This document shows positions 1 to 9,970 of a stretch of 64,000 bases of DNA, in pieces. The stretch spans positions 65,054-129,053 of the forward strand of contig DATLXN010000007.1 of NCBI GenBank assembly GCA_035575715.1. The letters run 5' to 3'. Every line of letters begins with the position of its first letter. Positions within the stretch are counted from its first letter, which is position 1. The notes beneath the pieces were generated by a model. The model was not told where the DNA came from. It made no database searches and saw only the letters and a list, made by a program, of their open reading frames with translations. A program made the position numbers and the translations under genes. Source of the DNA: JACCSI01 sp035575715. Its GTDB lineage: Bacteria > Acidobacteriota > Vicinamibacteria > Vicinamibacterales > UBA2999.

Positions 1-133
1 TCAAGCAAGTGTAGCAACCTCGCCGGCGTCCTGACCTGGCGTGTCGAAGCGCTTGCACCTCAGTGCATTCGGCACCTTCCACACCGATCGGTGCGACGGC
101 AACGGCAACGGCTAAATCTGTGCAATCTGTGGT

Positions 134-1417
134 TTGGTTGTAATCTTTGAATCCTTGTTAACTCCTGCCGAAACGTCCGTTCTCAATTCCATTGCCCGCG
201 ATGCCTTGCTTGCCGACCTGCAGGCGCTAATTCGCATCAAAAGCCTAGGTGGTGACGAAACACCGGCACAGGAATGGATGGCCAGGCGGCTGCGCGGGAT
301 GGGTCTCACCGTCGACGACTGGGCGATCGACTTTCCCGCGCTCACACGACATCCTGCGTTTTCAATGGAGGTGCCGCGCGAACACGGCGTCGGGGTGGTC
401 GGCACGCTCGGTGACGGGGACGGTCCGACGTTTATCCTCAACGGCCACGTCGATGTCGTCCCGATCGGTGACGCGACGCAGTGGACGGTTGATCCCTGGG
501 ACGCGACGGTGCGCGGCGATCTCGTGCTCGGACGCGGATCGTGCGACATGAAAGGCGGCATCGCAGCCGCGCTTGCCGCGCTCCGCGCCATCGCGTCGAG
601 CGGCGTCAAGTTGCAAGGCCGGGTCGCGCTGCACTCGGTGATCGCCGAAGAAGACGGTGGCGCCGGGACACTGGCGACCTTGCTGCGCGGTCACACCGGT
701 GACGGCGCGTTGTCGATGGAGCCGACCGAATTGAAGCTCGCTCCAGCGCACGCCGGGGCGCTGACCTTTCGTATCCGCGTCACCGGCGTGTCGGCGCACG
801 GCTGCGTCCGCGAAGAGGGCGTCAGCGCCCTCGAATTGTTTCGCCCGGTCCACGACGCCCTGCTGGCACTCGAGGGCGAGCGAAACGTGCGCTTACAGCA
901 GCCGTTGTTCAGCCGCTACGCGTTGCCGTTCGCGCTGTCGATCGGCAAAGTTCAGACCGGCGACTGGCCGTCGTCGGTGCCTGACGTCCTGGTGTGTGAA
1001 GGCCGCTACGGCATGGCCCCGGGAGAAGATCCGGCGTCGGCGCAACGTGAGTTCGAGCAGGCGGTGACCAGCGCAGGGCAGCAGCATCCGTACCTCCGCG
1101 ACCATCCGCCAGTGGTCGAATGGTGGGGCGGGCAGTTCATGCCGGCGCGCACCGCGGCTGACGCGCGCGTCGTGACGACCGCGATCCAGGCGATCACGGA
1201 CACGGTCGGTCGCCCGCCGCAGATCGAAGGGATGACCTACGGCGCGGACATGCGGCTGCTGGTCAATCAGGGCCGAATCCCGACCGTGCTGTTTGGTCCA
1301 GGCAATGTCCGGCACGCGCATCGGCCCGACGAATCGGTTCCGATTGACGATCTTCTCGTCGTCGCGCGTGTCGTGGCGTTGACCGCGCTGCGGTTTACTG
1401 CCAGCGAAAGAGCTTGA
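134..1417 (+). CDS. M20 family metallopeptidase (ArgE/DapE-type deacylase)
   Basis: A cytoplasmic zinc hydrolase of the M20 family, which removes acyl groups from amino acids or cleaves short peptides; the exact substrate cannot be read from sequence. The 427-residue protein shows the family metal motifs: GHVDVVP (His105, Asp107), GRGSCDMKGG (Asp138) and AEEDGG (Glu172-Glu173), with a late HAHRPDES histidine motif. The lid/dimerisation domain lies between about residues 200 and 310. The first possible start is a TTG at 134; no ATG precedes the conserved region, so the start is uncertain by some residues. Its 3' end overlaps the convergent ABC permease by 23 bases. A LysW-type lysK function is unlikely because a separate lysK relic lies near 19 kb. 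Confidence 0.88.
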   Translation: MVVIFESLLTPAETSVLNSIARDALLADLQALIRIKSLGGDETPAQEWMARRLRGMGLTVDDWAIDFPALTRHPAFSMEVPREHGVGVVGTLGDGDGPTFILNGHVDVVPIGDATQWTVDPWDATVRGDLVLGRGSCDMKGGIAAALAALRAIASSGVKLQGRVALHSVIAEEDGGAGTLATLLRGHTGDGALSMEPTELKLAPAHAGALTFRIRVTGVSAHGCVREEGVSALELFRPVHDALLALEGERNVRLQQPLFSRYALPFALSIGKVQTGDWPSSVPDVLVCEGRYGMAPGEDPASAQREFEQAVTSAGQQHPYLRDHPPVVEWWGGQFMPARTAADARVVTTAIQAITDTVGRPPQIEGMTYGADMRLLVNQGRIPTVLFGPGNVRHAHRPDESVPIDDLLVVARVVALTALRFTASERA

Positions 1418-2426
1418 GCGCGAGCGCGAAGGACACACTGCCCCACAGCGACAGGAGGCCGAGGTCCGGAGCGACGGCGGCAAGCGATCGCCCCTCGTTG
1501 ACGACACCGCGCAGTGCATCGATCAGCGCGGTCAGCGGAAGGGTCTGAATGACTGGCTGCATCGCGTCCGGGAAGTTCGTCGAGGCGAAGAACACACCGG
1601 ACAGGACCCACATCGGCAGCATCACCAGGTTGAGCAAACCCGACACCGCTTCAATCGTCCTGACGCGACTGCTGACCAGGAGCGCCAGCCCACCGAAGGA
1701 CAGCGCGCCGGTGATCGCCACGACGCCGAGGGTCACCATCGAACCGCGCACCACCACGCCAAAGACCACCGTGCTGAATCCGATCAGGACGATCGACTCC
1801 AGCGCCAGGAACACCAACCGGCTCAGGACGTGGGCCAACAGATAGTCGCCGCGCGACATCGGCGTGGCGACCAGCCGCTTCAGCAACTTGCGGGTGCGTG
1901 ACGTGACGATGGAAAAACTGACTGACCATAAACCGGTGCTCATGATCCCCATGCCAAGTAATCCCGGCACCAGCCAGTCGATGTATCGCGAGCCGACTCG
2001 ATCAACCGGCCGCTCCGTCGCGGTGAATGCATCCGCACGCCCCGCGGCACGCTGCAATGCGGCGTCGACGGCGAGGCGAGCGGCCTGGCTTTCGGCACGG
2101 GCCTCGTCGAAGTGATAGACCGGCGGATTGCCACCGACGACAACGACGGGAGCGCGGCCGTCGCGAACCGCGCGTTCGATCTCCTCAGGCGGAATATCAC
2201 GGACCGTAAAGTTGCCGGCCGCGGTGAGCGCGCCGGTCAGGCGTGCACTGTCAAGGCCTTGCGCCACGCCGACGATGACCGGTTCGTTGCCGTCTGATTG
2301 AAAGGCGACGCCGAGCGCGCAGGTCATGATCACAGGAAAGGCAAACGACCAGAACATCGCTTCGGGTTCGCGCAGGAACTCTTTGAAGCGGGCCTTGGTC
2401 AGCTCGATCAGCGCGTGGCTAAACAT
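1395..2426 (-). CDS. ABC-2 type transporter permease
   Basis: The membrane half of an ABC exporter. The 343-residue protein has one N-terminal membrane segment (about residues 26-43), a soluble extracytoplasmic stretch to about 165, then a cluster of hydrophobic helices to the C-terminus, the usual ABC-2 permease plan. The ATP-binding partner lies directly upstream, with its 3' end overlapping this start by 8 bases, so the two are co-translated. The cargo is unknown; related pairs move drugs, lipids or polysaccharides. Confidence 0.87.
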   Translation of the reverse strand: MFSHALIELTKARFKEFLREPEAMFWSFAFPVIMTCALGVAFQSDGNEPVIVGVAQGLDSARLTGALTAAGNFTVRDIPPEEIERAVRDGRAPVVVVGGNPPVYHFDEARAESQAARLAVDAALQRAAGRADAFTATERPVDRVGSRYIDWLVPGLLGMGIMSTGLWSVSFSIVTSRTRKLLKRLVATPMSRGDYLLAHVLSRLVFLALESIVLIGFSTVVFGVVVRGSMVTLGVVAITGALSFGGLALLVSSRVRTIEAVSGLLNLVMLPMWVLSGVFFASTNFPDAMQPVIQTLPLTALIDALRGVVNEGRSLAAVAPDLGLLSLWGSVSFALALKLFRWQ

Positions 2427-3354
2427 CGCGGAGGTGCCGCCCGGTCAGTGACACGAAGACGTCTTCGAGCGTCGCACTGTGCGTGGTGAGCAGCGTCAAC
2501 GTCGCCTGATGCACACGCAATGCATCGAGCAACGCCGGCAAGGCGCGATGCACTTCCGAGGTCGCCAAACTTGTGGTCTCGGCATCGTGCCGCACTTCGC
2601 TGACGTCGGGCAACGCGCTCAACTGATCGTCACTGGGCAGCGTCACCGGATCGGCGACGGCAAATGCGATGACGTGCTGCGCGCCTAAGCCGGCGACCAA
2701 CGCCTCTGGCGTGCCGAGCGCAATCAGCCGTCCCTCGTTCATGATCCCGACACGGTCGCAGAGGACATGTGCTTCGTCCATGTAGTGTGTCGTCATCAGA
2801 ATGGTGCCGCCGGTTTCGCGAAACCGCTCGAGCACGCCCCACAACTGGCGGCGTGATTGCGGATCGAGCCCGGTGGTCGGCTCGTCGAGAAAGAGCAGAT
2901 CCGGCTTGCCGGCCATCGCGCAGGCGATTGACAGCCGTTGTTTCTGCCCGCCCGAGAGTTTGACCACCCACGACCAACGCTTGGCGTCGAGTTCAACCGA
3001 GGCAAGCAGTTGGTCAACGGTCGGCCCTTCCGGGTAAAACGAGCGAAACAGCCGCACCGTCTCTTCGACGGTTAACTTGTCGGCGAGTTGCGTTTCCTGC
3101 AGTTGGATGCCGAGCCGGGCGCGCAGCCATTTGGCGTCGCTGCTCCAGCGCCGGCCGAGCACCTCGACATCGCCAGCATCTGCGGGAAGCAACCCCTCGA
3201 GAATCTCGATCGACGTGGTTTTTCCGGCGCCGTTTGGGCCGAGCAAGCCAAAGCACTCGCCGCGCTGGACGTCGAGGTCCAGACCGTTTACCGCCACGAC
3301 ATCGGCATAGCGCTTGATCAGCCCGCGGCACCGGACTGCTAACGCGGAAGGCAT
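2419..3354 (-). CDS. ABC transporter ATP-binding protein
   Basis: The ATPase subunit that powers the adjacent ABC-2 permease. The 311 residues carry Walker A (GPNGAGKT, 39-46), the ABC signature LSGGQ (133-137) and Walker B LLFLDEP (153-159), followed by a roughly 90-residue C-terminal extension typical of DrrA/CcmA-like exporter ATPases. It begins with ATG and is the first gene of a two-gene operon, divergent from the PilZ gene with about 50 bases between them. Substrate cannot be inferred. Confidence 0.92.
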   Translation of the reverse strand: MPSALAVRCRGLIKRYADVVAVNGLDLDVQRGECFGLLGPNGAGKTTSIEILEGLLPADAGDVEVLGRRWSSDAKWLRARLGIQLQETQLADKLTVEETVRLFRSFYPEGPTVDQLLASVELDAKRWSWVVKLSGGQKQRLSIACAMAGKPDLLFLDEPTTGLDPQSRRQLWGVLERFRETGGTILMTTHYMDEAHVLCDRVGIMNEGRLIALGTPEALVAGLGAQHVIAFAVADPVTLPSDDQLSALPDVSEVRHDAETTSLATSEVHRALPALLDALRVHQATLTLLTTHSATLEDVFVSLTGRHLRDV

Positions 3355-3407
3355 CCTGGGTGATTCTAGCCCGCGTCAGCCGAACCTCCTGTTACACTTG
3401 ATCCCCT

Positions 3408-4067
3408 GTGTCGTCGAGTATCGTTCTCATTGGCCCTGCCGACGCCATCCCTGCCCTGCGCGAGCGTCTCGACTCCGGCGCCGAGATGCACACCTTTACC
3501 GATGCGGAGGCGCTCGAAGCGCTCGATCACATCATCCGCAGCAAGCCGCGCATTGTCGCGCTGGATCACGAGTTCTCGTCGACCTCTCGCGGCACCGCCC
3601 TGATTAACCGGATCAAGGACGACCCCTCGCTGGTGTCGTGCGAAGTCCGGGTCATCGCCCACGACACCGCGCTCAATCGGGTGGCCGTGCGCCGCCCCCC
3701 GCCTGGAGCGAACGCCGCCATCGCGGTCGACGAGCCGAAGAAGCCGCTCGATCAGCGCGGCACCAGACGCGCACCGCGGCTGCGGATCAAGCAAGGCGTC
3801 GAAGTGCTGGTCGACGGCAATGGCGCGGCCCTGGTCGACCTGTCGACGGTCGGGGCGCAGGTGCTGAGCCCGAAGATGCTGAAGCCCAATCAGCGCGTGC
3901 GCATGGCCTTATCGGACGGGAAAGGCACGGTTCGTTGTCAGGGCTCGATCGCGTGGGCGTCGTTCGAGATGCCGAAGGGCCAGCCGACGCGCTACCGCGC
4001 CGGGATCGACTTCACCGCGACCGACCCCGAAGCGATCGCCGCGTATGCGGAACGGAATAAGGCGTAG
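3408..4067 (+). CDS. PilZ domain protein with receiver-like N-terminal domain
   Basis: Likely a cyclic-di-GMP-responsive protein. The C-terminal half (about residues 118-215) has the PilZ signature: an arginine patch RRAPRLR followed by DLSTVG, matching RxxxR...(D/N)xSxxG. Residues 1-85 resemble a degenerate response-regulator receiver fold (hydrophobic strand SIVLIGPAD, later IVALDHEFSS) without a clear phospho-acceptor arrangement. The start is GTG at 3408. The gene stands alone and converges on purA across a strong hairpin. Output partner unknown. Confidence 0.75.
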   Translation: MSSSIVLIGPADAIPALRERLDSGAEMHTFTDAEALEALDHIIRSKPRIVALDHEFSSTSRGTALINRIKDDPSLVSCEVRVIAHDTALNRVAVRRPPPGANAAIAVDEPKKPLDQRGTRRAPRLRIKQGVEVLVDGNGAALVDLSTVGAQVLSPKMLKPNQRVRMALSDGKGTVRCQGSIAWASFEMPKGQPTRYRAGIDFTATDPEAIAAYAERNKA

Positions 4068-4085
4068 TAACTAGAAAAGACGAAA

Positions 4086-4131
4086 GACAAAAGACGAAAT
4101 TTCGCTGTTCTTTTTTCTTTCGTCTTTTGTC
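4086..4131. terminator. A/T-rich hairpin between convergent genes
   Basis: A perfect 14-bp inverted repeat (GACAAAAGACGAAA at 4086-4099 and its complement at 4118-4131) with an 18-base loop containing a T-run, built from repeated AAAGAC/AAGACG units. It lies between the ends of the PilZ gene and purA and probably terminates both. Its low GC contrasts with the neighbourhood. Confidence 0.7.
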
Positions 4132-4143
4132 TTTTGTCTTCCC

Positions 4144-5433
4144 TCAAGAGAGCCAGCGCGCGGCGATCGACTCTTTGCGAATGATTGTTTCGTCGCGATC
4201 CGATCCGGTCGACACGATCGCCGCCGGCACGCCGCTCACTTCCTCCAGGCGTTTGACGTAATTTCTGGCCTCACTCGGCAGTTCGTCGAAATCGCGCGCA
4301 CCGCGGGTTGGTTCTTTCCATCCGGGCAGCGATTCGTAGACCGCTTCATAGGCGCCCACCGAGGCCAGATCCGCCGGGAACTCGGTGACGATCCGATCGC
4401 CGACACGATAGCCGGTACAGATCTTGACTTCGTCAAGGCCATCGAGCACATCGAGCTTGGTCAGTGCCAGCGCGTCGAGTCCATTAATCCGCGCCGCGTA
4501 GCGCACCACGACCGCGTCAAACCATCCGCAACGCCGCGGCCGCCCGGTCGACGCGCCGTATTCCTGACCACTCTCCCGGAGCCGTTCGGACATCTCGCCA
4601 AATAACTCGGTCGGCAGTGGTCCTTCGCCGACGCGCGTGGTGTAGGCCTTGGCGACGCCAAGCACGCCGCCAATCGCCCGCGCCGGCACGCCCAGGCCGG
4701 TGCACACGCCGCCAATCGTGGCGTTCGAGGAGGTGACGAACGGATAGGTGCCATGGTCGATATCCAGCATCGTCGCTTGCGCGCCTTCGAACAGCACGCG
4801 CCTGCCGTCCGCCATGGCTGTCGCAAGGAAGAGCGAGGCGTCCGCTGTCCACCGGCGCATGCGATCGCCGTAGGCCAGCAAGTCGGTGTACACGGTGTGC
4901 CAGTCGAGAGTCGAATCCTTGATGATCTGGTTGCGCGCATGCACGTTCTCGCGCACTTCGTCAGCCAGCGCCCGGGTGTCGACCAGGTCGCACACGCGAA
5001 TGCCGCGGCGGCCAATCTTGTCTTCGTAGGCCGGCCCGATGCCCCGGGACGTTGTCCCAATCTTGCGTTCACCGCGGCGCGCCTCGCTGAGCACGTCAAG
5101 TTCACGGTGATACGGCAGGATCAAATGGGCTTTGTCGCTGATCAGCAGGCGATCGCCGACCTCGATGCCCCAACCGGCCAGTTCTTCGATCTCCTTGAAC
5201 AAGGCTTGCGGGTCGATGACCACCCCGTTCCCGATAATGCAGGTGACGCCGTCGTGGAGAATGCCGGAGGGGATGAGGTGGAGAACAAATTTCTTGCCAC
5301 GGACATACACCGTATGACCCGCGTTATGGCCGCCCTGGTAACGAGCGACCACCGAAAAATGCGGAGTCATCAGGTCGACGATCTTGCCCTTACCTTCGTC
5401 GCCCCACTGCGCGCCAAGCACCACGATGTTCAT
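4144..5433 (-). CDS. purA: Adenylosuccinate synthetase
   Basis: Catalyses GTP-dependent joining of IMP and aspartate to adenylosuccinate, the first committed step to AMP. The N-terminus MNIVVLGAQWGDEGKGK is the family hallmark (IMP/GTP-binding glycine loop), and the GTP-binding TKLDVLDGL motif is present near the C-terminus; the 429-residue length is normal. I chose the ATG at 5433; the frame stays open 13 codons further upstream but that stretch (to 5472) is not conserved-looking. Divergent from hutH with under 90 bases between. Confidence 0.97.
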   Translation of the reverse strand: MNIVVLGAQWGDEGKGKIVDLMTPHFSVVARYQGGHNAGHTVYVRGKKFVLHLIPSGILHDGVTCIIGNGVVIDPQALFKEIEELAGWGIEVGDRLLISDKAHLILPYHRELDVLSEARRGERKIGTTSRGIGPAYEDKIGRRGIRVCDLVDTRALADEVRENVHARNQIIKDSTLDWHTVYTDLLAYGDRMRRWTADASLFLATAMADGRRVLFEGAQATMLDIDHGTYPFVTSSNATIGGVCTGLGVPARAIGGVLGVAKAYTTRVGEGPLPTELFGEMSERLRESGQEYGASTGRPRRCGWFDAVVVRYAARINGLDALALTKLDVLDGLDEVKICTGYRVGDRIVTEFPADLASVGAYEAVYESLPGWKEPTRGARDFDELPSEARNYVKRLEEVSGVPAAIVSTGSDRDETIIRKESIAARWLS

Positions 5434-5519
5434 TCGCTCACAGAATAACGTAGAAGGCGCCACCCCCGACACCCAGGTGTGCCGCGTCCGCCGCGGTTTC
5501 CGCGGATTATGATCACCCG

Positions 5520-7034
5520 GTGATTCAGCTGACCGGCAACGATCTCACGCTCGCCGAGCTCCTCTCGATTGCCGACGACGGCGAACAGGTGACGGTGGCG
5601 GCAGACGCACGCGCACGGGTCGACGCCGCTCGCGCAGTGGTCGATCAGCGCGCCACGGGCGATGCGCCGGTCTACGGCATCAATACCGGATTCGGCTCCT
5701 TCGCGGAAACGCGCATCGAGCGCGACGACCTGGCGCAGCTGCAAATCAATCTGGTGCGCAGCCATTCGGCAGGCGTCGGCGAGCCGTTGCCCGTCCGCGC
5801 CGTGCGCGCCTCGATGGCGCTGCGTGCGAATGTGCTGGCGAAAGGTTTTTCCGGGATTCGCCTCGATACGCTCGATGCGCTGGTCGCCCTCCTCAACCGC
5901 GGCGTCCATCCGTATGTGCCGAGCCGCGGCTCGGTCGGCGCCAGCGGTGACCTGGCACCACTCGCACATATCTCGCTCGTCCTGATTGGTGAAGGCGACG
6001 TCTGGAACGGCCGCGAGACAGGCCCCGCACGAGACGCATTGCTCGCAGCGGGTCTGGCGCCGGTGACGCTCGGTGCCAAAGAAGGGCTTGCGCTGATCAA
6101 TGGCACGCAAGTATCCACCGCCGTGACGGCCCTCGCGCTCGCCGGCGCCGAACGACTGGCACGTGCCGCGGATCTCACGGCGGCTCTGTCAATCGACGCG
6201 CTGCAAGGATCAGTGCATCCCTTTGAATCGCGCGTGCACCTGCCGCGTCCCTTTGCGGGACAGGCGATTGTCGCGGATAACTTGATGCGGTTGATGCACG
6301 GCAGCCGTATCAATGCTGCACATGCGAATTGTGGTCGCGTGCAGGATGCCTACTCGATGCGGTGTGTGCCGCAAGTACATGGCGCGGCCCGCGAGGCCTT
6401 CGCGTGGATCCATCAGATTATTCAGATCGAGATGAATGCGGCCACCGATAACCCGATGGTCTTCGCCGAGAGCGGCGATATCGTGTCGGGCGGTAATTTT
6501 CATGGTGCACCAGTCGCCATCGCTGCGGATTTACTGGCGATCGCGCTGGCACAACTCGCCACGATCAGCGAACGGCGGGCCGATCGCCTGGTCAATCCTG
6601 CATTGAGTGGTCTGCCCGCGTTCCTGACACGACATGGTGGGCTGCAGTCAGGCCTGATGATCGCGCAGGTCACGGCGGCGGCGCTCGCGTCCGAGATTAA
6701 GACACTCGCACATCCGGCCAGCGTCGATACGATTCCGACATCGGCGAACAAAGAAGATCACGTCAGTATGAGCATGGCGGCCTCACTCAAGGCGGAACGA
6801 GCTTTGCAGCTTTGCCTGCACGTGATTGCCGTCGAAATGTTATGTGCGTGCCAGGCGATCGACTTGCTGGCGCCGCTCACGAGTTCTGATGCCCTGATGA
6901 ACGTGCATGCCGCGGTGCGCGCACAGGTGCCGACGCTGGTCGACGATCGCCCACCGGCTCCCGATCTTGATCAGATCGCTCAATTGATCCGTTCAGGCGC
7001 GCTTGAGTACGCGTCACGCGCCGTTGTCAACTGA
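5520..7034 (+). CDS. hutH: Histidine ammonia-lyase
   Basis: Deaminates L-histidine to trans-urocanate and ammonia, the entry step of histidine catabolism. The 504-residue protein carries the self-cyclising Ala-Ser-Gly triad of the MIO cofactor in GSVGASGDLAPLAH (about residues 138-151) and the aromatic-lyase core with GLALINGT. The start codon is GTG at 5520. It is followed by hutU 93 bases downstream, forming a short hut operon without hutI or hutG in this window. Confidence 0.97.
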   Translation: MIQLTGNDLTLAELLSIADDGEQVTVAADARARVDAARAVVDQRATGDAPVYGINTGFGSFAETRIERDDLAQLQINLVRSHSAGVGEPLPVRAVRASMALRANVLAKGFSGIRLDTLDALVALLNRGVHPYVPSRGSVGASGDLAPLAHISLVLIGEGDVWNGRETGPARDALLAAGLAPVTLGAKEGLALINGTQVSTAVTALALAGAERLARAADLTAALSIDALQGSVHPFESRVHLPRPFAGQAIVADNLMRLMHGSRINAAHANCGRVQDAYSMRCVPQVHGAAREAFAWIHQIIQIEMNAATDNPMVFAESGDIVSGGNFHGAPVAIAADLLAIALAQLATISERRADRLVNPALSGLPAFLTRHGGLQSGLMIAQVTAAALASEIKTLAHPASVDTIPTSANKEDHVSMSMAASLKAERALQLCLHVIAVEMLCACQAIDLLAPLTSSDALMNVHAAVRAQVPTLVDDRPPAPDLDQIAQLIRSGALEYASRAVVN

Positions 7035-7127
7035 ATTGGCGATCCCGCACGTTTGGTTTTTCGATTGACAAGCAGAGTCACGCTGCTTAGTTTGTTGCTT
7101 CGTTAGTCACCTCTCGCAACACTCCTG

Positions 7128-8795
7128 ATGCCCACTGCCGCTCGTTTGATCCGCGCACCTCGCGGCACGTCGCTGACGTGCAAGGGATGGCTCCAGGAAG
7201 CCGCGCTGCGGATGCTGATGAACAATCTGGATCCTGATGTCGCCGAACGTCCCGCTGATCTGGTCGTCTACGGCGGCACCGGCCGCGCCGCACGCAGTTG
7301 GGAGGCGTTCGACGCAATCGTCAGCGAGCTGCGGCAGTTGGACCATGACCACACGCTGGTGGTGCAATCCGGCAAACCGGTCGCCGTCTTCCGCACCCAC
7401 GTCGATGCCCCGCGCGTGCTGATCGCCAATGCCAACCTGGTACCGAAATGGGCGACCTGGGACGTCTTTCGTGATCTCGAAGACCGCGGCTTGACGATGT
7501 ACGGCCAGATGACCGCGGGCAGCTGGATTTACATTGGCACACAAGGCATTTTGCAAGGCACCTACGAAACACTGGCCGCGCTCGCCCGTCGACATTTCAG
7601 CGGCTCGCTCGCCGGCACCCTGACCGTGACCGCCGGACTCGGCGGGATGGGTGGCGCCCAGCCACTCGCCGTCACCATGAACGGCGGGGTTGCACTGGTC
7701 GTCGAGGTCGACGAGCGACGCATCGAGCGACGGCTGGCAACGGGCTATCTCGACGAGGCGGCCGCCAGCCTGGACGATGCGCTGGCCCGCGCGGGTGAGG
7801 CGCAACGGGCACAGCGGGCGTTGTCGATCGGTTTGCACGGCAATGCGGCCCACGTCATTCCAGAACTTGTCCGTCGCGGCATCACTCCTGAGGTCGTCAC
7901 CGACCAGACGTCGGCCCACGATGCCCTCACCGGTTATGTGCCGGACGGCTTGTCAGTGGCTGCGGCCGATGCGTTGCGCGCGGCCAACCCTGCCGAGTAT
8001 GAGCGGCGCTCGATTGCCTCGATGGGCGTCCACGTGGCCGCGATGCTCGCGCTCAAGCGACGTGGCGCGATCGCCTTTGATTACGGCAACAACATTCGGG
8101 CGCAGGCCGTCAAGGCCGGCGTCAGCGACGCGTTTGAGATCCCCGGCTTCGTTCCGGAGTACATTCGTCCGCTGTTCTGCGAAGGCAAGGGACCGTTTCG
8201 CTGGGCCGCGTTGTCCGGCGATCCCGAAGACATCTTTGTCACCGACCGCGCCGCGCTCGAGATGTTTGCTGACGACGACGCGTTGTGCCGCTGGATTCGC
8301 CTGGCGGGGACACGAGTGCAGTTCCAGGGATTGCCGGCGCGGATTTTCTGGCTCGGCTACCGCGACCGCGCACGGTTTGGACTGCGCATCAACGAACTGG
8401 TCCGCAGCGGCGCACTTCGCGCGCCAATCGTTATTGGACGCGACCATTTGGACACCGGATCGGTCGCCTCGCCCAACCGCGAGACCGAAGGAATGAGAGA
8501 CGGCAGTGATGCGATTGCAGATTGGCCGATTTTGAACGCGCTGCTCAATGCCTCAGCAGGCGCCACGTGGGTGTCAGTGCACCACGGCGGCGGGGTCGGC
8601 ATCGGCTATTCGATCCATGCCGGTATGGTGATTGTCGCCGACGGTACTCGCGAGGCCGACGAGCGGTTGGCCCGGGTGTTGACCTGCGATCCGGGGATCG
8701 GTGTGGCGCGACATGCCGACGCCGGCTATCCCGAAGCGCTGCAGACGGCGGCTGCGCAAGGTGTCCGGATTCCGATGGTGGAGGCGAGGCGATGA
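7128..8795 (+). CDS. hutU: Urocanate hydratase
   Basis: Converts urocanate to imidazolonepropionate using tightly bound NAD+ as electrophile. The 555-residue protein is full length, with the glycine-rich NAD-binding region TAGLGGMGGAQPLA near residue 165, the conserved NNIRAQA stretch, and a C-terminal HHGGGVGIGYS motif typical of urocanases. ATG start. The stop codon overlaps the start of the next gene (ATGA), so the downstream ATPase is translationally coupled. Confidence 0.97.
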   Translation: MPTAARLIRAPRGTSLTCKGWLQEAALRMLMNNLDPDVAERPADLVVYGGTGRAARSWEAFDAIVSELRQLDHDHTLVVQSGKPVAVFRTHVDAPRVLIANANLVPKWATWDVFRDLEDRGLTMYGQMTAGSWIYIGTQGILQGTYETLAALARRHFSGSLAGTLTVTAGLGGMGGAQPLAVTMNGGVALVVEVDERRIERRLATGYLDEAAASLDDALARAGEAQRAQRALSIGLHGNAAHVIPELVRRGITPEVVTDQTSAHDALTGYVPDGLSVAAADALRAANPAEYERRSIASMGVHVAAMLALKRRGAIAFDYGNNIRAQAVKAGVSDAFEIPGFVPEYIRPLFCEGKGPFRWAALSGDPEDIFVTDRAALEMFADDDALCRWIRLAGTRVQFQGLPARIFWLGYRDRARFGLRINELVRSGALRAPIVIGRDHLDTGSVASPNRETEGMRDGSDAIADWPILNALLNASAGATWVSVHHGGGVGIGYSIHAGMVIVADGTREADERLARVLTCDPGIGVARHADAGYPEALQTAAAQGVRIPMVEARR

Positions 8796-9919
8796 TGGCT
8801 CCTCACGCGGGGCTCGAGCGGCGCGTCATCGCGGCGCTCGAAGCCAGCCCCCCGCGCATCCCGGTGGTCCTCGGCGGCTGTGGCAGCGGGCGCACCACGG
8901 CCCTCCACGCACTGGTCGACCACATCGGCCGCACCGAATGTCAGTACATCGACGTCGAGCGCGCGGCCAGCACGCCGGAACGCTTCTTCCAGTCGCTGAC
9001 CGCGTCGTCGCCGTTTCCGCGAGCCATCGCCGGCGATGCGCCGAAGAGCGCGCGCGAGGCGTTCGATCACACCTTGTCCTACTTCGCGCGGGCCCGCGCG
9101 GCCGATGGGCCGGCAACCTTCCTGCTTGACGAAGTGCTCGAGCTCCGCACCTTCGAAAGCTTTCCCGGACTGCGCCACATTCTGCGCGAGTTGCTGCAGT
9201 CGCTGGCCGAGAGCGGGAACCGGTTCGTCCTGACCTCTCGCTATGTCGCCCGCGCCCATCGCCTGTTGCGAGACGGCGCGGCGCGGTTCGAAGTGATCCA
9301 TCTGCCGGCGCTGTCGTCGTCGGAAGTGGCCGCGATGCTGCCGCCGATGGGCGATGCGTCGGCCGAGGATCGCGATTTTCTCGGCCGCACCATTCAGGCG
9401 TTGTCGGACGGCCGCGCCAGCTACGTGCGCGCGATCAGTGAAGCGGCCGGTGGCAGCAACGGCCGTCCCGGGGATCCGATCTCGGCGCTCACCGCACTGC
9501 TCACCTCGGACGGCGCGCTGGCTACGTGGTGCGGGTATCGCTACGAGCTGCGCCTGCATCGCGCGCGCGGTTACGGCGCGCTGAAGGCGATTCTTGAAAT
9601 TCTCGCCGAAGAGGAACCGCTGACGCTCACCGAGATCGCGCAGCGTCTGCACCGTACCCCCGGATCGACCAAGGATTATTTGTCCTGGCTCGAAGACGTC
9701 GACCTGGTGATCGCCCGCCAGAAGCGCTACAGCTTCTCCGACCCGCTGTTACGCCTGTGGGTGCGTCTGCATTGCCGCCCGGTTCCGCCGAGCGTCGACG
9801 AAGTCGCGCGAGAGGTGCAGGGCTACGCGCTAGCGCGCCTGCCGCAGACCGAGCCGTCGATGGCCATGGCCGGCGCATCGACCGAGCGCAAGGGGTGGGG
9901 AATTATAGAGATCGATTGA
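8792..9919 (+). CDS. AAA/ATP-binding protein with winged-helix C-terminus
   Basis: A 375-residue ATPase of unknown role. Residues 22-30 form a P-loop variant (GGCGSGRTT), and TFLLDEVLEL near residue 110 is a Walker B. The C-terminal third (from about residue 265) resembles a winged helix (ILAEEEPLTLTEIAQRL...), as in archaeal-type STAND/ATPase_2 proteins. Its ATG overlaps the hutU stop, so it is made with the histidine-degrading enzymes, yet nothing in known hut pathways requires such an ATPase. It could be a regulator of the operon. The frame is open further upstream inside hutU, but that part is only a shadow of hutU. Confidence 0.72.
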   Translation: MMAPHAGLERRVIAALEASPPRIPVVLGGCGSGRTTALHALVDHIGRTECQYIDVERAASTPERFFQSLTASSPFPRAIAGDAPKSAREAFDHTLSYFARARAADGPATFLLDEVLELRTFESFPGLRHILRELLQSLAESGNRFVLTSRYVARAHRLLRDGAARFEVIHLPALSSSEVAAMLPPMGDASAEDRDFLGRTIQALSDGRASYVRAISEAAGGSNGRPGDPISALTALLTSDGALATWCGYRYELRLHRARGYGALKAILEILAEEEPLTLTEIAQRLHRTPGSTKDYLSWLEDVDLVIARQKRYSFSDPLLRLWVRLHCRPVPPSVDEVAREVQGYALARLPQTEPSMAMAGASTERKGWGIIEID

Positions 9920-9970
9920 TCTGGTGATCTGGTGATCTGGACTGAGAGCGCAGATCGCTGGTTCACCAGC

